Assembly (NCBI GenBank): GCA_037693485.1 | Contig: CM075347.1 | Span: forward strand, 148,340,501 to 148,404,500 | Length of the DNA: 64,000 nt | Reading direction: 5' to 3' | Source: Kitagawia praeruptora | Taxonomy: Eukaryota; Streptophyta; Magnoliopsida; Apiales; Apiaceae | Shown: piece by piece, positions 48,994 through 59,941 of the stretch | Layout of the letters: each line of letters starts with the position of its first letter | Position numbering within the stretch: position 1 is the stretch's first letter | Position numbers and translations under genes: made by a program | The notes under the pieces: generated by a model | Database searches by the model: none | Told to the model about the DNA's origin: nothing | What the model saw: only the letters and a program-made list of their open reading frames with translations

Positions 48994-49484
48994 ATACGAA
49001 TCATAAAAACAGAATGTCCTATATGAAACAAACGTAGATAACACGAACATAAATGCATAATTTACTACTACTAATATGCAAAGCATGAAATCCTACATGA
49101 ACAATTAATACAACAACTACTAATCCCTCAAACCACCCCCAAACTTAAAATATTCAATGTCCGCATTGAATGGAAGTAAATACAAGGAATAGCAGAAAAC
49201 ATACCTAACCATCTGAGTCCTCATCCTCCTCGGTTGAAACTGGTGGAGGGAACTGCGTACAAGCCCCATAGACTGGCCACCTTGCCTGAATGCTACAATA
49301 CCCCCAATTGACAAGAACACAACTTCGTAATAAAAATAAGATTAGAGAAAAATATTTACCCAATACGAATCAAAGGGGTGAACTTGCAATTAATTCCTCT
49401 TTAGAATTGATTTTTAGAGATTTAAATAAAATAGAAGAGAAATTGGAGTTGTATGTATAGGTGGGTATATAAAAAATAATAAAT

Positions 49485-49516
<32 letters not shown>

Positions 49517-49523
49517 TAATAAT

Positions 49524-49561
<38 letters not shown>

Positions 49562-50364
49562 TAATAAATATAAAAAATAATAAGAATAATAAGAATAATA
49601 AGAATAATAATAATAATAAAAATAATAGTAATAATAATAATAATATTATTAATAATAATATGAATTAGAATAGAAATAGGTTTAGAATTTTTGGAGAAGA
49701 GATGGGAGGTTTTGGAATTAAAATAGGAAAAGAATTAGAGAGAATGGGGGTATAAATAGAATGGGAGGGGAAAGAATTTTTTTTTATAATATACAACACA
49801 GACGCACAACAACTGAAGAAACAAGCTGAAAAAAAATTCTGTACCACTGGAGAACGCGCAGCTTGCGCGCGTGAGGGGCAGTTTGCGGCTAGAGCAGATG
49901 CGCCAGCGCAAGTTGCGCGTTAGGGACGCAAGTTGCTTCTATACCAGTAACGCATGAGCAAGTTGCGTTACACAACCGCAATTTGCTCTGAAACGCACGC
50001 TCATCCTGCGTTACACACCAAAAATCCGATTTTTTTTTGAACTCTCAGAATTTTTTTTTTTTTTACAAAGATTTTTTTTTTTTCAACACTACTACTATTT
50101 TTTTTCTTTCAGTACTCTCATTCTTTTTTTTTCATACAACACTCAAATTTTTTTTTCCTACACTAATGGCATGGGTTGCCTCCCACCAAGCGCTTCTTTA
50201 ACGTCAATAGCTTGACGTTACTTCCAAGCCTCCACTAAGGATGATAATAATTCGCCTGGTCCTCTCTTCGCAATACTTCATCATCATCATCTCGGCGGCA
50301 CACTTTTTGCTCCTTCTCCTTGCTTGGCATATTCATGTAACAACCATGTTGTATTCCAATGCCT
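48994..50364 (-). other. Internal region of element C, right part: microsatellite, GC-rich words, T runs
   Basis: A long AAT/ATA microsatellite (about 49474-49660). At 49850-50010 are repeated words such as GCGCAAGTTGCGC, GCAAGTTGC and GCAATTTGC in a GC-rich patch related to the patch in the LTR. Long T runs follow at 50030-50160. No ORF. Confidence 0.75.
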
Positions 50365-51236
50365 TCATCTGTTGAACCAAAATCTTTCAATTTGTAGAAC
50401 AACACACGCTTCGCTTGAATTTAATGGAGGAGGGTAAATGTAAGTTGCTGAAGCCTTTGGTTCCTCAAAAAGAACTTCCTCCATTGGCTCTAATGCGCTA
50501 CCTCCATCTTTAAACTCTGAGACAAGTAGAAGACCTGCACCATGTTCTACAGCCTCTTGGTTCGCACATACCAATTCTTGAAATTTGCGTAGCTCATCAG
50601 TGTCCTCTTGGTATGCACATAACAATTCTTGAAATTTGTGAAGCTCATCAATGTCTGTCTCAAATTGTGCTCTTTCCAAATCATCTACCTCACTAGCTTG
50701 ATCAAATTCCTCACATGGCTTGTGAACACTCACCTCCTCTTGGAATTTATCTTCTTCAATTATGCATGCAGTACCCTGCTCCAAGTCATCATTATTTCCT
50801 CGAATTGCCTCTAATATGCATTGTTGTTTCTCTTGTTCCAAGGCTCTCACAGCTTGAGCAACTAGAATCGCCAAAGATTTGAGAGACTCCTCATTACTCT
50901 TCACAAGCATCCTAATCTCCTTCCTAGTAGGAACCTCATCTGACTGATAAGTAGGAATAGGTTGCTGATGTTGAAACTCTTCACTTCCATAGAAATATGA
51001 CATATCCGGAACATCTTGCTGGTACTGTTAAGGATGATATTGAAAATATAGTTGCTCCTCATAAGTGACATATGGATCAACTCCTTCGTAGTAACAATAT
51101 TGTGATGGATCATGAACGCCCAAACACCGCTCACATTGCTGAGGCTGTTGAATACCACCTTGGTTGCTCCATCACTGATACGTCTCATGTGTGCCCGCAC
51201 ATAGCTCACAAACACTAGCCACCTGCTGAACTCCAT
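50365..51236 (-). CDS. Short gag-like or leader ORF of element C, unrecognised
   Basis: A 212-codon frame (MSYFYGSEEFQHQQ to 50365) overlaps the tail of another frame (50901-51236), so the original may have been longer. It is rich in Glu and Gln and probably coiled-coil (RKEIRMLVKSNEESLKSL, ALEQEKQQ). An internal direct repeat encodes DELHKFQELLCAYQE and DELRKFQELVCANQE. There is no zinc knuckle, protease or RT. It lies just inside the primer site, where gag would start. It could be a remnant of gag of the autonomous partner; I cannot assign it. Confidence 0.45.
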
Positions 51237-51394
51237 AGTAAGATAGAAAATCCATCTTCAACGTCAACGCTCTCTAACAAGTACCTGAAACACCAACGAA
51301 CTATACAAGAATAGATGAGAAAAAGCAATCCGAGTCAGTGAACTCTAACGACCACTATTGACAAGCACATAAACCAAAAATAAAACACCGATGA

Positions 51395-51412
51395 TCCCCG
51401 GTAGCGGCGCCA
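51395..51412 (-). other. Primer-binding site of element C (tRNA-Asp type)
   Basis: The minus strand reads TGGCGCCGCTACCGGGGA, close to the TGGCGCCGTTGCCGGGG site common in plant Athila-like elements. It lies six bases inside the LTR that starts at 51419. Confidence 0.85.
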
Positions 51413-51418
51413 AAAACT

Positions 51419-52979
51419 TGTTTGCACTAATTCACGCAAGCGTACGTGGTCACAAGTAATATATGAATAAGTCGAGTTCGTTCCCACAGAGATCTGGTTA
51501 TTGTTTTAATTCAGTTTATATCTATGCAACAATGTATGGTTATTATGCATTGCTAAGACAATTAACAATATTGGGTTTTGATTATTTAATTTAACTAAAA
51601 AGCAATTTAGTAAAACTAAGAATTACTTAACTAATGATAATTAAAATCGAATTACTTATGCAAGATAAACCATGGGATCCTAACTTCATTAAATACTTCG
51701 CTTAGATTTGACGCCTTTAATCACTATATGCAATGGTTATGATATCTGATCGGACAACACGAAACAAGTACACGCTACCTCTCAGTATACGTATACCAAA
51801 CTAAACATACATCCACAAAAGAGATAGAAGATGAATAGACACCAATTATGCTTAGACCCTATATCTCTATAGAATTTGAAAACATAACGGTTGAAGAACA
51901 TGTTATCCATAATGATCACATAAGGTAGCATAATATCTCTATTTACGCCACAAATCATGATGTTAAAACATCAACCTATCCTATGCTAGCATGGCAAGTT
52001 CTAAATCTCAAGATCCAGTCTCGCTTCACAAGAGATTAACAAATTAGATGTTAGCTACGCATCTAAATTCATAAAGCACAACCATACGAGGATATCAGAT
52101 ATACATCACACACAGATCTGTAAAGCATCAAGATACTAAAGCTCCATAAATAAATCCGTTAGAATCCCATGACAACGATTAGTTCATAATCGAACCTCTC
52201 GTCATCATGGGATCTAATGAAACCATGATAAAAACAAAGTATGAAAAGATACATATAAACCTAAGTAATTGATATGTAATGGTTATACTCCTAATGATAC
52301 AAATTACAAGGGTTGGATGTGTTTATATAGGCTCTAGAAGTCTTGTCCAGCAAGAAAATACCCAAAATAGAGTTAAAATAGAATTTCTGCAAAATACGTT
52401 TCCTAAACTGATTCTGCTTTTTAAGGAAAATTCGTAGCTGACTTTTCTTCAGTATTTCTGGACCATTCCAGTTGTAATTGGGCCTCTGGACCACTTTATA
52501 ATGATAGAGAATCTCGTTAGCTTCGCGTTGACTGCTTACGGGCCCCAAACGGAGTTGTAGAACTCAAGATATGGCCAAAATAGTAAAAACTATAATTTTT
52601 CAGCACCGCACGCGTGCAACCTGCGCCCATCAGTCTGTTTGTCACGCAGCCTGCGCCCACCACGCGCAACCTGCTCGTGCAACACCTATCCCATATTGTA
52701 GAAAATCTCCCAAGCTTCGCGTGGGCAGTAAGATCGCTGAAAACGGACTTCTAGAACTCCAGATATGTCCAAAACAGTGTAGACTGCGCAACCCTTCTCA
52801 AAAATCCGAATTTTAATCAATTAATTCTCCAAAAACGATAGAAGCATCAACCTTAATCAACATTCTTGTAAATCTGCACAAATAAGCAAAACACATCAAA
52901 ACAACAAGAAACTTGAGTCCAAGACAATCAATTTAAGCCGATATGGAACGCTCCAAGTGGATATAAAATCCACTTATCA
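51419..52979 (-). repeat. Right (5') LTR of element C (1561 bp)
   Basis: Starts TGTTTGCACTAATTC and ends CCACTTATCA, followed by GTCAC, which also precedes the left LTR. Highly similar to 20665-22227. Confidence 0.94.
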
Positions 52980-53134
52980 GTCACCTATTCATGCAGGTTT
53001 TGATAGGTTAGTTAAGCGGGAGTGCCTTTCTCTTAGCCTTTAATAAAAATCTAAATAGCTTTGCTAAAGTACCATGCAATCATTTGGACTTTGAGAGAAT
53101 CAATGGCTGTCATGTAAATGACACAGTCTGTGAT
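52980..53134 (-). pseudogene. RING pseudogene: intron and RING exon piece between elements C and D
   Basis: The exon 53073-53134 (minus) encodes TDCVIYMTAID, then a one-base frame break, then PNDCM followed by the donor GTACTT. The intron is 52985-53072 with acceptor AATAG. This is the first half of the RING that finishes at 20563-20664. The second zinc-ligand Cys (CVICM in the family) is Tyr here (codon TAC). Element D inserted exactly before this piece, inside the exon. Confidence 0.82.
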
Positions 53135-54891
53135 TAAAGGGTTTCGAGCATCAAACGCAGCGGAAAAACTAAAACAAAACCAATAATTATCGAAACCCTA
53201 CCCCAGGATCCATGCAAAAACATGATATTTAATTCGGAGATTGATGATTTACCTTAAAGAAGCTTTAATAACGGATGAACATCATAGATCCTAGCTACTT
53301 GAATCACCACACATCCCGCTCTCACGATCTACGCTCTACCGGTATCCACACGAATGCTTGATCTTCGAAGGAGCGATGTACTAGCATCCGGAAACTGATT
53401 TCTCTCCATCTCCATCTTCTCTCTCAAACGGCTAGGGTTTTCTCTAAAAAGTCTAAATCTAATTTGAGACTTTAAGATGTTTGTATAGAGAGATAAATCA
53501 GTATTCCATGGCCCAATCATATTGGCCTTTTACTCAAATTCGAATTCTTAATTAAATAATTAATTAAGTCACAATTAATTAATATATTAATATAATTCGA
53601 ATTCTAATAATTAGTAAATTCGAATATCTATTTAATTAATTAATTAAGTCTAACTTAATTAATATCATAAATAAATTCAAATTAATATTTAATTTAAATT
53701 CATAATTTAAATCAATTATCCTTCAAGCATTCTTAGTGTGTGACCCTGTAGGTTATCATTACGTTGGCAAAAATTCTATTATTCAATATAAAATTATAAA
53801 CAATGAGCGGCATCTAGTAATACATCATTGCCACCCAAGTAATAATAATAAATCGGTGATTCGATTAAACCTTTCGTGACTAATGTTCCTATGTAATATA
53901 ATCTCTTTAACCAAATATTATAGATTAAACTATAGGCATGTTGTTAGTCATCCTCTTCAACATTTAATTCGGGTTTCCTTGATCAATGAGTAGACTATCA
54001 AAAACAAATCAATATTTGAGCATTGCCATGCATTTCATAGTCTCACTCAATCAAGAGGCCAATAATATCTCTCCTAATTATAGGAGGGTTAAATTCTTTA
54101 TCTATCATTCATATTTCTCATACGACTCATAATATACCCGATGTCCACTTTTATCATCACCCGGTCAAAGGTAACTTTTAATGTAGTCAAAGTATATTAA
54201 TCCTCATATAGAAATATAATGATCTCAAGTCAGAGGATCATTACACAATTATCAATGTGAGACTTTCTTATGACTTTATTAAACAAGAAGAATCTCACTG
54301 TGGGTCTATCCAGTGCCATGTAGTATTTTACATGCACCTATGTTCTTGACTTTAGTATCACTATACCTATGACCAATGAGATGTGGTCATCAGTCAACAA
54401 ACATACTAATCTTTATGCATTATTATTGTCCTATAATAACAATGCTCGATTAGGGATATTTTAGGAATATAAACACTATTCATATAATCTCATTTTTTTT
54501 AAGTCACATACTTAAAGATATAGAATACGTATTATATATTCCAAGGACATTTATTATTCTAACATTTATATCGCAGTAAATTAAAACATAATAAATTAAA
54601 ATATAATAATCAAGAGAGTTGGGAGCCTAAGATATATCTTAGGTAAATTCCCTGAGATACATAGATTTTATATGTAAATATGGGGTGGGCATTTATGTAA
54701 AATCAAGAATTGTTTAAAATTTTATTAATTAGCCCTGCGGGCCCAATAAATTTTAAAGAGTATCTCAGGAAACTTTTTTGAGGTTAATCTCATGATCCTT
54801 TTTCTCAATAATCAATAGAACACAATTATTAATTAACAAAAGTATTTCCTAGAAGCACAATCACATTGTCTCTTGGGCACTAACACTAACA
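53135..54891 (-). repeat. Left (3') LTR of element D, with MITE
   Basis: Matches the right LTR (61499-63051) apart from a 194-bp insertion plus an 8-bp duplication at 54605-54814 and scattered substitutions. Confidence 0.94.
54613..54806. mobile_element. 194-bp MITE-like insertion in the D LTR
   Basis: Absent from the other LTR copies. Flanked by AATAATCA (54605-54612 and 54807-54814), an 8-bp direct repeat that suits hAT-type elements. Terminal similarity is limited to GAGA. An internal inverted pair CCTGAGATAC / GTATCTCAGG and the palindrome AAGATATATCTT give hairpin potential. No coding capacity. Confidence 0.75.
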
Positions 54892-57201
54892 ATCTCCCAC
54901 TTGCACTAGAGCCAATCATTAATGTATCTAATACCCATGGAACTAGTGTGACTATCGTGCTTCTGCTACGACAAAGCCTTAGTCAGTGGGTCCGCAACAT
55001 TATCATTAGTATGCACTTTACATATATGTATATCTCCTCTCTCGTTTATCTCTCAAAGAAGGTGATATCTTCTAAGTATATGCTTTGCCTTGGAATGGGA
55101 CCTTGGTTCCTTAGCCTGCGCTATGGCTCCATTATTATCGCAATACAGATCAACTATGTCTATGATCGATGGAACCACACCAAGTCCTGTAATAAACTTC
55201 CAAATCCAAACAGCCTCTTTGGTTGCATCACTAGCAACAATATACTTAGCTTCCATTGTAGAATCAGCTACTGTCTCTTGCTTAGAACTTTTCTAGCTTA
55301 CAGCACCTCCATTTAGACAAAACACGAATCCAGACTGGGACACATAATCATCCCTATTTGTCTAGAAACTAACATCTGTGTAACCTCTTACAACCAGCTT
55401 CTCATCTCCTCCGTACATCAAGAACGAATCTTTAGTCCCTTTATGGTACTTAAGAATATTCTTGACAGCTGTCCAGTGACCCTCACTTGGATTAGACTGG
55501 TATCTGCTCATCATGCTCAAAGCATACGAGACATCAGAACGAGTAAATATCATTGCATACATTATAGAACCAATTGCCAAAGCATATGGTACTTTACTCA
55601 TATAGTCCTTATCATCTGATGATATTGGACAGTTTTCCTTTAAGATCGCTATCCCATGAGACATTGGGACATAGCCCCACTTTGCCTCTTGCATCCCAAA
55701 AATGCAACACCTTGTCAATGTATGTACTCTGACTTAAGCCGATTAATCTTTTAGATCTATCCCTATAGATCCTGACCCCTACGATATAGGTAGCATCGCC
55801 TAAGTCTATCACCGAGAAAATTTTTCCCAACCAAGTCTTCACATCCTATAGAGAAAGAATGTCATTCCCTACTAGTAACATGTCATCTACATATAATACT
55901 AGGAATGCCATATGGCTCCCACTAACCTTCTTATAAACACACGGCTCATCCTCATTTTGTATGAAGTCAAATTCTTTGACTATTTCATCAAAATGGATGT
56001 TCCATCTCCTAGAGGCCTGCTTTAATCCATAAATGGATCGCCGCAACTTAAAAACCATTCTAGCAAACCTTGAATCGACAAAACCCTCAGGTTGTGTCAT
56101 GTACACATCCTTTTCTAAGCTCCTATTTAAGAAAGCGGTCTTGACATCCATTTGCCAGATCTCATAGTCATAATAAGCTGTTACCGCAAGCAAAATCCTG
56201 ATGGATTTGACCATAGCTACTGGTGAGAAAGTTTCATCATAGTCAATACCATGAATTTGCTTGAAACCTTTCGTCATTAGTCTTGCTTCGTAGGTTTGTA
56301 AATTTTCATCCATGTCAGTTTTCTTCTTGAAAACCCAATTGCACTCTATGGGTTTTACCCCATTAGGTGGTTCAACCAAAGTCTATACTTGGTTTTCATA
56401 CATGGAATCCATCTCAGATTTCATGGCCTCCAGCCATCTCTCAGAATCTGGACTATTCATAGCATCCTTTTAGGTGAGAGGCTCATCGTCATCTATATGC
56501 ATCACATCGTCACTTTGAGTCAGGACAAATTCATAATATCTCTCTGGCTCATGGCGAATCCTACTAGATCTACGAACGACCTGTGTTTCTTGAGCAGCAT
56601 TGTTCTCAACATCTTGAGTCTCATTCTGCTCATGTTCCAACTCTAGTTCAACATTATCTTGTAGTTCTCGATCCTCATCGAGATCTATTGTCCTCCCACT
56701 ATTTTTCTTAGAAAGAAGTTCTTTCTCTAGAAACATAGTCGTTCGAGCAACAAACACTTTGTTCTCAGAAGGTTTATAGAAATAATACCCTTTAGTTTCT
56801 AATGGGTATCCTACAAAATTACATTTATCTGATTTTGATCCTAGCTTATCAGAGACCAAACGTTTCACAAATGCTTCACATCCCCAAATTTTCATAAATA
56901 AAACGCTATTACGTTTATCAGTCCATATCACATATGATGTTTTTTAAACCATTTTTGAAGGAACTCGATTTAGTGTTTGTGTAGCCTTTTCTAGGGCATA
57001 ACCCCAGAAACTGATTGGAAGATCCGCATGACTCATCATTGACCGTACTATGTCCTACAAGGTATGATTTCTCCTTTCAGACACCCCATTCCATTGTAGT
57101 GTTCCAGGAGGAGTGAGTTGTGATACGATGCCACACTCTTTTGTGAAATTCTTAAATTCCATGCTTAGGTATTCACCCCCATGATCAGATCTTGGAGTTT
57201 T
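54892..57201 (-). pseudogene. pol of element D, 3' part (RT, RNase H) with polypurine tract
   Basis: The polypurine tract is 54892-54905 and the pol stop TAG 54906-54908. RNase H at 55053-55256 (MEAKYIVASDATKEAVW, LYCDNNGAIAQAKEP). RT at 55846-56379 (NWVFKKKTDMDENLQ, QMDVKTAFLNRSL, VLYVDDMLLVGN with the catalytic Asp pair), and its downstream part at 55362-55842 in two frames. The C-terminal part of integrase is at 56470-56931 (WGCEAFVKR, NSGRTIDLDEDRE), and more integrase up to 57201. Stops or frameshifts occur at each frame change. CACTA E interrupts integrase. Confidence 0.9.
57095..57201. repeat. First copy (left part) of a 122-bp tandem duplication in D, target of CACTA E
   Basis: 57095-57201 plus 60472-60486 form one 122-bp copy; 60487-60608 is the second. 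CACTA E sits inside the first copy. The second copy reads ttggagttttatattgtcgc across the equivalent point, showing the unoccupied site. Confidence 0.92.
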
Positions 57202-57224
57202 CACTAGTACAAAACTAATCTTTT

Positions 57225-57590
57225 ACGTCGCCTCTTATACGTCGGTTCTGGCCAAAGGCGACGTATAAAGTACTTGTATACGTCGGTTCCGTCCAAAGGC
57301 AACGTATAAAGTACTTATATACGTCGGTTCCGCCTAAAGGCGATGTATAAAGTACTTATATACGTCGGTTGAGGAAAAGGCGACGTATAAAGTGCTACTT
57401 TATACGTCGGTTGAGGAAAAGGCGATGTATAAAGTGCTACTTTATACGTCGATTGAGGAAAATGCGACGTATAAAGTGCTACTTTATACGTCGGTTGAGG
57501 AAAAGGCGACGTATATACTGACATTATACATCGGTTAGGGAAAAGGCGATGTATATAATGCAATACGCCGCTCTTAATGTAACCGACGTA
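57225..57590. repeat. CACTA E left subterminal inverted-word array
   Basis: Repeats of about 40-60 bp contain TTTATACGTCGGTTGAGG and GGCGACGTATAAAG. Each pair is self-complementary (TATACGTCG with CGACGTATA), so single strands can form many small hairpins. Similar words are at 60236-60450. Confidence 0.9.
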
Positions 57591-58400
57591 TAAAACTTTA
57601 AAATATAACTTCTAATATACACCGTCTCGATCATTTACACACTCCGATCTACCCTAATCTCTCTCGGCTTTCTCTCTCTGCGGTGCCTCTTTCTACACAC
57701 TATTTCGAAGACGAGTGATTTCGGCCTCTCTTCTATGATTCACATACACTTAAATCTATTCTATTCATCGTTCAAGGATCATACTGATGTGTATTGTGCT
57801 GGGTTGGTAAAATCGAAAGATTTTTGGGGATCGATTCTCTTATTCGATCAAATGATTAAGAGATTATCTTCGAAATCGACATATATATATATATATACAC
57901 TCCCATATATGTATAAATATATGTATTTGATTCAAGACAGTCAAGATTTTTCTCGATCTAGTTTTTCATACTCAAACCCTAATCTGTTTTGTTAGATTAT
58001 GCAGGGAATCTTCGAAGCGAAGCTCGATCTTCAGTTGGAGATCGATTAAAGGGCACAAGTGACTCACTGAGTCAACTCAATTGAAGGCGAGATCTTCACT
58101 GCAATTGAAGGCAGCGGTAGCTGTGGAATTAGTATGTATTCGACTTCTGTATTGTGACTTCCTTTAATTTAATACTGTTTTTTTTTGCTAGAGATGATAA
58201 TCATTAGTTCAATCTGGTCGTAAGGCCAAGTTCTCCCTGTATGGGTCCCTAACATTACGTGACCATTATGAATGTGCATCTGTAAGAAGGCTAAATCATT
58301 TTTCACATGAGTAATTGAGTACCATTGTATATATAGCCTTGGTATCTGAGAGTATAGTAATAGTTTCAGGGCTGCACATTGGTATGATCTTTATTAGAAA
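57591..58400 (+). promoter_or_regulatory. Leader-like region upstream of the CACTA E cargo
   Basis: A CT-rich stretch (57650-57700: ctctctcggctttctctctc), then AT-rich sequence with an AT run (57880-57900), then several intron-like boundaries. It resembles a plant 5' UTR. No coding exon recognised here. Confidence 0.4.
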
Positions 58401-58808
58401 ATGCTGATTCATTACATATCCCGTGGACTCACTCTCGGGTTCTTTATTACATTGTTAGTTGTTGTAAACCTGTGTCGTGGTGATGACAAAACTGTTAAGG
58501 TAGTTGGAGTAGGAGAATGTGCAGATTGCAAGGACAAGAACATTGAAACAAGTTTAGCCGTTTTAGGTAAGACAAGATGTTTTGGTTTCCAAGTTTATAG
58601 CATTATTTACCAGAGTGGTACAGTTTTTGAATGAGACATATAGTTGGTTCTACACTAAAATGAGACATATATTTGGTTCTACATTATAGTCTACAGCAAT
58701 AAGTAAAGTGTTTATTTTGTGAATGCAGGTCTTCACATAACAGTTGATTGCAAGTCGAAAGGGAACTTTCAGACCAGAGGAGTTGGCACGGAAGATATAT
58801 CTGGATAG
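58401..58808 (+). pseudogene. Captured Ole e 1 / extensin-family gene fragment
   Basis: Exon 1 (58401-58566) starts MLIHYISRGLTLGFFITLLV, a clear signal peptide, then NLCRGDDKTVKVVGVGECAD and CKDKNIETSLAVL. The donor GTAAGA splits a Gly codon. Exon 2 (58729-58808; acceptor TGCAG) continues LHITVDCKSKGNFQTRGVG, TEDISG, then TAG. The Cys spacing and the VVG-GECADC block are those of the plant pollen Ole e 1/extensin family of secreted cell-wall proteins. Full members are longer and end in further Cys residues, so this is a truncated 5' part. Intron phase is conserved across the join. Confidence 0.78.
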
Positions 58809-58859
58809 CACTGAGGAGGTCCTTGTAAAATTTGACTTGCTCTGTCGATTGGTCTCAGA

Positions 58860-59664
58860 TTATGTGTTCGCATCCCATTTCTGAATTTCTCACCAGGTAA
58901 TTAATTTGTCAATATACAATTTTTATTTCTAAAACTAATAACGCTCGATAAGGAGCCAACAGACTCAATAAATATCTTAATGTGAATTTTTTTTGTACCA
59001 ACAGCTCAGGAACTTCAGCTGGAGAAAGAAAGTTGATGCCTACAATTAAGGAAGAGTTGGATCGTCGTCAACAACTTTACAATCTTCTCATGCATGTCAT
59101 GAATCTGTAAGCCGTACAAGCAATCATGCAACCACAAGTTTCAATCACATAAATAAATAAATCGATAAAAGTCAATTAATTACTTAATACGTGTCTGTTT
59201 ATGTACATGTTTGTGTGAAAGATTTAGCAACATCTAGCATGTTCTGATGATGATTTAATTTGTATATGTGATAGTTATGTGCCTGGTTTGGACAAAGGAA
59301 AAGGACTATACTTTCTTTTTGTCAGGTCCGAGACAAAGACACCTGGTGGGTTATTAGCAAGACCAGTACTTACCAGCTACTACAACAGTGATCATTTCAA
59401 GACCCGACCCTATGACCCGTATAATGTCATGACAAGCCCAACTGAGGCAATCCTGTGTGTTGATTCTTTCCAAAGCATGTACTCCCAAATGCTCTGCGGT
59501 CTCTATGAACGCCAACAAGTTCTCCGTTTAGGATCTATATTTGCCTCTGGTCTTCTTCGGGCTATCCGGTTTCTTCAGCTCAACTGGCCAGAATTGGCAA
59601 ACGATATCCGAACCGGAAGTTTAAATGAAAGAATAACCAACCCGGACACTAGTACAAAACTTAG
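58860..59664 (+). pseudogene. GH3: Captured GH3 (acyl-acid amido synthetase) gene fragment
   Basis: Three exons in order. The first, ending at 58896, encodes HPISEFLT (donor GTAATT). The second, 59005-59106, encodes SGTSAGERKLMPTIKEELDR and QQLYNLLMHVMNL. The third, 59275-59664, encodes YVPGLDKGKGLYFLFVRSE, TKTPGGLLARPVLTSYYNSD, RPYDPYNVMTSPTEAILCVD and LFASGLLRAIRF-type sequence through LRTG-like NERITNP. Phases match at both introns. SGTSAGE is the ATP-binding motif of GH3 enzymes, which conjugate IAA or jasmonate to amino acids. Only the N-terminal third is present and there is no GH3 start codon, so it would be read, if at all, as part of a chimeric transcript. Confidence 0.93.
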
Positions 59665-59848
59665 GTACAATTGTTGTTTCTTTCCACTGTCTTGATTATG
59701 TTTGTCTAAGGTAGTGTCCTTGTTTGCTATAACCCTGCATCCTTGATATTTTTCTTTTTTTTACATTTCCTGATAGCTAATATTCTTCAAAGCAATGGAA
59801 AATATTTAATTGTGAGGTGTTCATTTTTGCATCCTGGGACAAAACCAG

Positions 59849-59941
59849 TGGTATGAGTTTGGTGACAGCCATGTTACGCCTGTTACTGAGGAACAAATAA
59901 AGATATCAGCTGCTTATGTTCTGTTCTATAGGAGAATTTGA
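59849..59941 (+). pseudogene. Captured last exon of a ubiquitin-specific protease (UBP/USP)
   Basis: After ..AACCAG the plus strand encodes WYEFGDSHVTPVTEEQIKIS, AAYVLFYRRI, then TGA. This is the C-terminal end of the USP catalytic domain, where DSHV carries the active-site-side residues and AAYVLFYRR closes the fold. The His box and the Cys box are absent. The fragment follows the GH3 piece with about 185 bp between. Confidence 0.8.

Larger units (their letters stand above)
20665..52979 (-). mobile_element. Non-autonomous LTR retrotransposon C (tRNA-Asp-type primer site), contains element B
   Basis: Paired LTRs at 20665-22227 and 51419-52979, minus orientation. The primer site (51395-51412) is next to the right LTR and the polypurine-like tract (22228-22241) next to the left one. 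The flanking 5-bp direct repeat GTCAC is at 20660-20664 and 52980-52984. Without the 25.1-kb element B the element is about 7.2 kb, with about 4.1 kb of internal sequence. No protease, RT or integrase is present, only one short gag-like ORF, so it needs a partner element. The primer type is typical of Ty3/gypsy Athila/Tat-like groups, so a LARD-like derivative is likely (inference). Confidence 0.88.

Noticed and set aside
58401..59941. An ordinary intact host gene inside D
   Set aside because: The exons belong to three unrelated families, are truncated, and lie exactly between CACTA termini with a target duplication.
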